Assembly (NCBI GenBank): GCA_018697195.1
Contig: CM031878.1
Span: forward strand, 67,573,331 to 67,637,330
Length of the DNA: 64,000 bases
Source: Certhia americana
Lineage: Eukaryota > Chordata > Aves > Passeriformes > Certhiidae
Direction: 5' to 3'
Of the stretch, positions 23,401 to 32,400 are shown piece after piece. Each line of letters starts with the position of its first letter. The first letter of the stretch is position 1. The notes beneath the pieces are model-generated. The model was not told where the DNA came from. It saw only the letters and a list, made by a program, of their open reading frames with translations, and did not search any database. The translations under genes were made by a program, and so were the position numbers.

Positions 23401-26400
23401 ATTACTCATTTCTGGGTCTTATATTCAGAAAACATTTGGGGAAAATTAAGAGGAACAGAGTGCTTATCATTTATTTACAGCTTTGTTCAGCTTTTAGGAA
23501 TACCATCAGCAAAAAAGCTGGAAAATCAGGATACAGTGAAAAATGATGTCACGGGAGGGGAAGGAGGAAATCAAGCTGGACAGGAAGAGGAACATTCTTA
23601 GCGGTCAGATACACTGACAAAGTTTCCCAGATGCAAAGCTTCTATTGCTTAGAACTTGTAAAACAATTTAAGCTTAGAGACGAAGTGGGTTTTTGTGATC
23701 TACAGATCTACACATTCCAGTTAATTTTTGACAAGAATTCTACCTGCAGATTTTTTACTGAAAGCTTTCATGCAAGGAACAGCTATGCAATTCAGGAGTT
23801 TTGAGTAAAGACTGTGTATATTCAAAAGTGAAAGTTTGCTTCTGCAGGATTGAATAGGTATTGAAAGACTTTCTTTCCAGGGAGCTCTAATTTGGCTATA
23901 GATGTTGGCTTTGGTTCTTCCTTGGATTTAGACATTGGTTTACCCTTTTAAATTACTTACTATGTTGCCTAAATGTAATCCTTTTATTCTTAAATAATTA
24001 TTGTTCTAGGTAAAAGTAGGTATGATCAAACAGTGATTCCACCCTTTCAGTCTAATGTTGTGGGAACAATGCAGCAAGTGCTGAATGGACTCGTTAGTTT
24101 TGATTACAGTTATGCTATCCATCAAAACTACACACACTAGAACACTGTTAACATCTCTGATTTAAATTTCTTTAAGCTGAATTGTGTACTGAATCAACTA
24201 GTAAAATTGTAAGTTGCTTTCTTGTAGTTTGTAGCAGGATTTCTGTTCAAACAGTATTAGGCAGTCTTGCAACCGAACTGCTATACACAAAGATTTCTTT
24301 TTAACCTGGTACAGATTTTTATTTCATGATTTCTTGTTATTGTTCTGAACAAAAGTTAACAAGAAACTGCACAAAGTAACTTCATTCTCCTCCAGTGGCA
24401 TGTTTTAATTCAGTGCTGTGATTGCTAACTGAAGAATTTATGGACACTTTTTTCCAACCTTGCTTCCAAATTTCTCAGGTATTTCTGAGAGCCTGTGCCA
24501 GAGGTATTTTTAACAGGATCTGTTTCTTAATCATGGATGTTATTATCCATGATTATTATGCTGTATACTTATCCAGTATTATTTTGTTTGCCTAATTCAC
24601 TAAATCTCTAGGCTTTTCAACTTACTGTCTCCGACCTGTTTTTTTTTTTACCTTTGTAAATTGGGATTTACAGGAAGAGCCCATGCAGAATATCTGAAGT
24701 CAAATACTCTGAAACTCAGCAGATGTTAAACTAATGACATTGGATGTAAACATAAAGCAGGAAGGAAAAGCAAGAACTTCTCAATGTAAATGTAGACTGC
24801 CTCTTTGGCACACACAGGAATCAGTTGAAGTCAGCAGGTGTGTCAGTATTGGGTCTTTCAACCTTGCTGAAGGACAAGCTGTTTACTCACCTGCTTGTTA
24901 CAGATCTGTAAGTGGTGGAAAGACTTTTATGTTCATTATTCAACAAGCTTGTCCTGTCTGATATGTTCTGAAATATTTGGTTTCTAAACAAAGAAGCATA
25001 GTTTTAAGATTGGTTTGTTTTGCTGGTGGCAGCGCACTGAGCCTGTAGTCTTGTGAGAGTTAGAAGGGATCAGGAAGAGAAGACACGAACAAAAGCCTAT
25101 ATTAGTATTTTATAAAAGCAGAAGTAAAAGTAGATAGGTATGGTTTCAGATTATTACTATTTCTTATTTCACATTAAATAATAGTGATCAGAAATGCAGT
25201 AGAGACCTCTTTAAATAGTGAATATCAAAGGTCTGGCTTATCCCAGCAGCTGGGCTAGCCCCTTGGGAGAGAGTGTGATGCAGATTTGAATGTGAGTATT
25301 GGTATTCAAATGCTATCATGATGTTGTTTCAGATTAGTATACCTGTGCTGTCAGTGACACTTGTGAAGAAAACCAAAACTGCCCTGCTTGTGCCAAATGC
25401 TCTGATCATAGCGACTTTGACAGACAGGGTAAGTACTGGTAGAGGACAATGGTATTTCAGTGAGAAAACAAAAAACAGAATCTCAGTTTGCCACCTGCTC
25501 TCTGTAATCTCTCATTTCCTGTTTTCCAAGAATTCCTAGCACGAGAGGAGTTGAAAAAGCTGACTCAAGACATGCATGCACAGAGGGTTACCTGCTTTGT
25601 TGGCAGCTCTGTCAGTGTTCTTCCATTTACTTGTATCTCTTACCTAGCCAGTCATACCTTAGACGCACAAAACACTGATGCTTACAGTGATGTTAAGGAA
25701 TTGAAATTGCATCAATCAGTAGGACATGATTATCCTATGAGCAGCTTCAGAAAAAATGCATTTTCATTGCACAGATATTTTGTAATGCAGAAGACAGTAC
25801 ATAAAAGCAAGTTTGGGGTTTTGTTTGTCTGGAGTTTTTTAAGGGGTAGGTAAAACATAGCATGAGAAGTGTTTTTAAAAGAAAGAACAGGTCTGGATTA
25901 TGCTCTTGTTCCTGCAGCAGAACATGGTAAATTTTATGTACATGTTCTGCATTCACGTGATAAACCTCAAATCATAGGCTTAGAAGGAATACAGGTTTTT
26001 CCTGCTGTATTAAAGTTCTTGAAAATTGTTACTTGATCAGTGAAATAACCTGTCAAGTTTTATTTAGATCAAAGGAAGACTGTACGTCTACTGCAAACGG
26101 TCATGGAACTTTTGTTTTTCAGTACATGTTTGTCTCACTGCTCTCCAGAGATACCACCTACAAGCTATTAAAATCTATCTGTAGACATCTTGATGTAAGT
26201 ACTAGTGACAGTGAAGATGGTATGTAACTTTGTGTTCAATATTACTGCTATCCTGCTGTGAAATACCAGGTACTTTCTGCTTGTGTTCCTTGTTAACAGT
26301 GCTGCTTTTTTTCAGGATACAAGCATAGGCAACAGTCCAAATCCCTCTTCTGCAGAAAACAGCTTCAGGGCTGATTGCCCTAGAACTCTGCCCCTGGTAA

Positions 26401-29400
26401 ATATCTTAGAAGTTTGTTCTTTTGTTGTATGGCATCTTTCATTGCAACTACTATTTATAATTCCTGGAGATAGGAAACTGAAGGAAATCATGACATCAGT
26501 TTCTAAAATTTCCCTGAGTCTTTAATGCTAGGAAACAGTTGGAATAATTAGCATAATTATCTGGTGACATGCAGTTTATATACATGCGTACACTTTGAAT
26601 TTATTCAAGGTCTGTATGTTCTTCATATCTCTGTCTGGCAGTCAGACTTCACTGTACTGACGTAAAGTCTGCCATGAAAAGTTTTTGAAGTGTTTCTGGT
26701 AGCAAACTTTCTTCTGTAAAACCGTTCAGTCATCTGAAAAACTTGTGAAACCACATGTTAAGACCAGAGTCTAAGTCTGTTAGTGCTTGTCCTGGGCTTC
26801 ACAACTTGTCCAATTTAACAGTCTTTCTTATAGACAAGGCAGGAGATGAAGCTTGAATTCTGGTGATATTACGGAGCTTATTTTTTAATTTGATCTCAAC
26901 ATTTTGATATCAGAGACTGTTCCTGGTTAAACAGTTTTAAAGCTTTGATCTTTGGTTGAGATTCTAGAGGAGGGCAGATTGTTTAGATACAGAGCAGAGC
27001 TGAGCCTTTTTGTGATTTGTTCTCCCCATTAGGATTTCAATGAAGATTATTCTGATCTGGATGGAATAGTGCAACAGCGAAGACAGGTGATGGAAGAGTC
27101 AAGCAGCACAGGCTCACAAACACCAGAGCTGGAATGCTTCCAAGGTTAGTGGGATCATGGAGTCTGAAGAGAAGGAGAATGGATTAGCTCTCAGTTTTGC
27201 TTCTGTGTCCCCTTCTGATACGAATCTAGATTCTCCATAGTTGTGGAGAATTATGTGGATTTTAAGGTCTTCCTTGAGGCCCCGGTACTTACATTTCTGT
27301 CAGGCCTCTGCAGTCTAGACTCTGCAATGACTTGGTCATCAGCAGGTCTAAATTGTCACTCCTGGTTCCAGTTGCTTAGCCATCTGAGAAGAGAGAGAAT
27401 TTAGGAGCTCTCCATGATTTAAAACACAAAAGAAAAATGAACAATCAAAACCCATTCTAGAGCAGTTCAAGTCACAGTGTAACTTCTGATCTATACAAAT
27501 GACATTTTGTACTGTGGTGGTTTTGGTCATCAAGGTTGTTTTTGACATGTGTTTTCTTGGAGTTTTTTAAACATTCATTTTATTCCTTGCAGCTATTGAG
27601 ATACATGAAGATACTGTCCAAAGTTGTTCTGTCTTTGCCACGCTGTTTGTAATCTATTGTCTCAAGTTCTTCATCTAACCAGCAGCTGTTCTGATTGAAA
27701 CTCACTTATAACTCATACTTCATAACTTCATGAGTGCAGCAATACTTGTTTTGTGTAGCTCATGCTGAATATTATTATGAAAACCTAGAGTATTCTCTTG
27801 TACAATTAATATATATTAAAATATTAATGTGTTGTTATGCTGTTAGTACTCTGGGTTCCATCTTGACTATAATTTGTATAAGAAACTGTTGAAAGATACT
27901 GTCATTTTTTAATAGCAGTTTTCTGTTACATTATTTTTTATAAACTCTTCTCTGTGTCTTTTGCTCAGCAGGATGATTTGGAGTTATTTGCTTTCATTGG
28001 TATTTGATATTTACTACACATCTGTCTTTAATTGTGTGGTGCTGTTCATTAAATTGTGGTGTTGTCACATGCCACAGAAGTGCTTCTGAATAATGTTTTA
28101 ACTTGCTGTCTTATTTCCTGATGGCTAGCAACTACTTCATACCATTCAATTTTCTTTTTCCACAAATGACAACAAATATCCAGGCAAAGAACCATCCTAG
28201 GAAAAGGAATTGGAAGCAGGGGTGAAAGGTAGCACATGTGTCAGTCATGGTTGTTTCTTGTGGATCTTTAGAGCAAGTCCAGGGTAAGCAAATAGAGGAT
28301 AAAACTGAGTGTGATTACATTTTTCTGTCCCATTTCTTTCAAGATACAATTGGCATTTTTAAAGACAGTCAGGAAAGGGAGTTATAATGTCCTTTTTAAA
28401 GTAACAATGCACTATCCCCATTTGATGTTGCTGTTAAAGTAATTTGGAGTCATTACTCTAGCAAATTCAGGACTTCTGAGAGAATACTTTTGTGACTATA
28501 ATCTTCTGCCTGGAAATTCAGTAGCTTTCAACATTTTCATGGGTTGCTAGCAGTTTTTTAAAAGACCTGAAATATTAATGCAACCTACATCATCCTCTCT
28601 CAATCCAGGTATTCCTTTTTATTTTGTGTTGATGTGGCATTAGTATGTAAAGTGTTTCAAGGGTACTAAACTAACTGCTGCTTTTTACTCAAAAGTACAG
28701 AAATGCACCTTTTAAAATTCTTGTCTTCTTCTATTTCTTGACTAATATGAGCTATCAACAATCTCCTTTGACTTCATATTTCACCTCTATTAAAAATCTT
28801 TCTTATGACAGATTATCACGTTGTTGAAACAGAGACTCACTTGAAAGTTTCCAAGCCTGAGGCCAAGCCTATTCGTTCAGATGCACACAGCAAACGTGGG
28901 CCTGATGGAAAAGCCCGAAACAGTGCTCGAAATGGTAAGAAATCAACAACAGCTCTTCAGCTGGAATAACTTCAGTGAAGTTTCTGTAATTAGGTCAGTT
29001 CATGTAATATGGAAGATCTCTTTCTTGTTTCTCCCTCTGTTTGCATTATCTGTTGCATTCTTCAAAACACTATTTATGTTCTGTGGTCTACTCTGCTCAA
29101 AGTAAAACTTGGTTCCTTCCATTGCAGGCCATTCTGAAGCCTTCAGTTTCCTCCACAAAGTGAAGTCCCAGAAGCTCTTATCTCTGAACCATGTACTTGT
29201 ATTTTATGCAATTCTGTAAGTTAGCAATTAACAGGATTGTCAAAAACTAGGGTTTTCTTATGTTTACATGACTGATAGATCACAGAATCACTAGGTTGGA
29301 AGAGAACTTCAAGATACTGATTCCATGACCTAACACCTCAACTAAATCATGGCACTGAGTGCTACATCCAGTCTTTTTTTTTAAACACATCCAGGGATGG

Positions 29401-32400
29401 TGACTCCACCTCCCCAGGCAGACCATTCCAGTACTTGATCACTCTTTCAGTAAAAAACTTTTTCCTAATATCCAACCTGTATTTCCTTTGGCACAGCTTG
29501 AGTCTGTGTCCTCTTGTTCACTTGGACTGTCCCCTCCAGTTGCTGCCTGGAGGATTATAGCCCCCATCTGACTACAACCAAGTTTCAGGCAGTTGTAGAC
29601 AGTGATAAGGTCACCCCTGAGTTTTCCTTTTCTCCAAGCTGAACACCCACAGCTCCCTCAGCCGTTCCTCACAGGGCTTGTGTTCCCAGCCCCTCTGCAG
29701 CCTTGCTGCCCTTCTCTGGACGCGCTCCAGCGTCTCAACGTCCTCCCATATAATGTAAGCATGATTGATATAATCTAAGCTTTACTTGAAAAAATGAAAT
29801 TATTGGGAATTGTGGCCTTTATGCTTTCCAGAAATGTGTATATACATACATATGTGTATATGTATGTACACATCTGTATATGACTGCTGGGACAGACTTA
29901 TACTTAACTGGCCATTTACTTTTGAAAGCAAAGAGTCTTTTGATTCAGAAAATCTCAGGAGTGTATAAGTATTTACAGAGGTTCCTTTTACACATCACTT
30001 AGCAAACCCATATTCAGGGCTGAGGTTTTTGTAACTGTCTGAATGCCATTGATGGTATTCCTGAAATATTTTGAAGAGCAATGTCTTTATTATTGAACAT
30101 GTACAAGTAACAGTTTAATAGCTTTTAACAATAAATTTGTCAGATACTGCTAAAGTTTGCTTAACTGATCTACTTTATTTTTCTCTCATACAGAGTTTGT
30201 GTTTTAATACTTTCTACCTTCTACATGAGATATAAAATCAGTGTCCTGGAGGAACGCCTTATGTCCATGGCAGCCTTTGATTCACATATTAAGGAGTAAG
30301 ATAAACTGTGGAAAAATATTGGGGAATTAAAATCTTTTTCCAAAGCAATGATTCCATGAAAAAGTGTAACTTCTGTGTTCAGTCTTAGTGTAATTTGATT
30401 AGTATGTTAGAAACATACTTCATACTCTTTGAGCTAAAACTTGTTGTGTTTGTATAAAGCTTTGTGTTGTCTATATACCATTTAGAAACTGATATCCTGT
30501 CTTTCTGAAATAAAAAAACACACCACAAAATCCAAACACACCAAGGGACAGGCATCTGTGTATTTGAAGAGGAAATAGTGAAAGGAACCATAATTACATA
30601 AATAATTCATTTCTGTAGCTAGAGTCATGGCTGTCATCTGCCCCTGGAGTTAATATTTTTTGTTTCTTTGGATTTTTTTTTTGTCTCCATGTTGCAAATA
30701 TGCAAACATCAAATGGAGAGGCTGTGCAGATGTGTATTTTCCACAGTAGTTTGCTCAATAAGTTGTATTGGCTCCCTGCTCTTGTCTTAGTACAGAAGGA
30801 GTTAAAACTGGATACTACTGAGAGTACTAATCAGTTTATTGAGCATTAAATTCTGCATTAACATTTCTCCCCTTCTTATAAAAGATTTTTCCCTTAGCTG
30901 CTCTGAAAAATTTGGCTTCAAAAGTCATTTGTAAACTCAGTGCAAAACCTGCAGCCACATGCAATATGAGTAGAAATGCTGACAGCTGGAGAAGCACCAC
31001 ATGAAAAAGAGAGGGGGAAAAAATCAAGACAGAGCTGACTCAGGCATGGAGGAACTGTTTGCAAAGTGGTTCAAATTTAGCAAGCTCTTACATAAGTGTG
31101 CTTTTAAATTCAGCTTTCTTTGGTTACCCATCCATGACAAAACAGGTCACTCTGACATTGCACTTGTGGTCATATCAAACAATGACTATGCTGTTTATGA
31201 TCCAGCTGGTCTCACCTGTCATCTGTGGAAAGCAGTAGGACTTGTATGCATGTGTCAGAACACAGACCCAGGTTCTTTGTAAAAAAGGTATTAGGAAGGA
31301 AATCTGTGCAGCCTTGCATTTATATTTTAGCATTTCATAATGCAAGAAGTGGGGTAAACCTGCCTCACATGGTAGGCAATGTCAAAAGCCTTTTCTCACT
31401 TCTGGCATATTTTTATTAGCAGGATACTGTCTCTCTTCAGAAACACTAACACAAGAAAGTCCTGTTTCTGTGCTGTTTTCCCAAACAGTACAAGACACAG
31501 GAAGGAAGATCTAATGTGCACTTCTGCAGTGTTAAGGGTCTGGGCTTTCCGATTTCCTCCCAAGTCACAGATGTGGAACTTATTGAACTTTTCAGTGGAA
31601 ATAGCTATAAAGTGTTCCATCCAAACTTCTGGAGAATGAGATCATGTACAAAATGTGGAAGTGACTCAGCATTATTTTTTTTTGTGAACAAGTACAGTTT
31701 ACAATTTTGCCACTCTGTTGATATTTGCATGTGCATCCAGTTCTGTTTTCCTCTCTTTTTTGAGTCTGTCACATTTACGTTTTCATTCTATTTGACAGAC
31801 ATCAAGTGCACCAAGATTTGGGATCTCACCTGCAAATCAATGCTGATGCCCTTTGTGATGAGTTAACTGCTAATCTTAGAAAATTGGAAAAGGTAACATC
31901 ATAGGATATAAAGCAAATGCTGATAGATGAATCGGGTTCTTGCTGTGTTTCTATCACCTCTTTTCTTGAGAAGTATTGAGTTACCCCCAGATTCAATACC
32001 AAAAGGTGGCATGTTTTCCTAGACAAAGGACTAGTTTTTAGACTATAAATGAACCCTGTTATAAACATTGGTATGTGTAAGAGCTTTGCCTTGAGCTGAG
32101 GCTTATAACCAGGAAAAGTGTCCTTGAGGCAGATACTTCAGGGGTGATTATTGCGTTATGTAGTGATCTTAGATTTTTTTTTTTTTTTTTTTTTTAAATC
32201 CATCAGGGCTAAGGATTTTGAACTTAACCTCTATTGGTGTTTGATGAATTTTTCTGTTTGGGACTTTTGTTGGAGTTTTGGGGTTTTGATTAAGAAAAAT
32301 GGTGCTTGCTTACATATGCAGTCAGCTTCTTCACACAAAGTGGCTGAAATCTGCTTTTTTACTTCAGTAACACAAATGCTGCTGCACCAGTTGTGCAGTT

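Larger units (their letters stand above)
21926..25332 (+). other. GRAMD2B: GRAMD2B intron 5 (3.4 kb)
   Basis: No coding exon or mobile element recognised. It contains two perfect 11-bp inverted repeats able to form hairpins (22812-22838 and 24528-24555) and a short purine-rich GGA tract near 22240. Confidence 0.8.

Noticed and set aside
25488..25853. 121-codon + strand frame in GRAMD2B intron 6
   Set aside because: No splice-site pattern, no recognisable motif, and it overlaps nothing conserved. Probably a chance frame.
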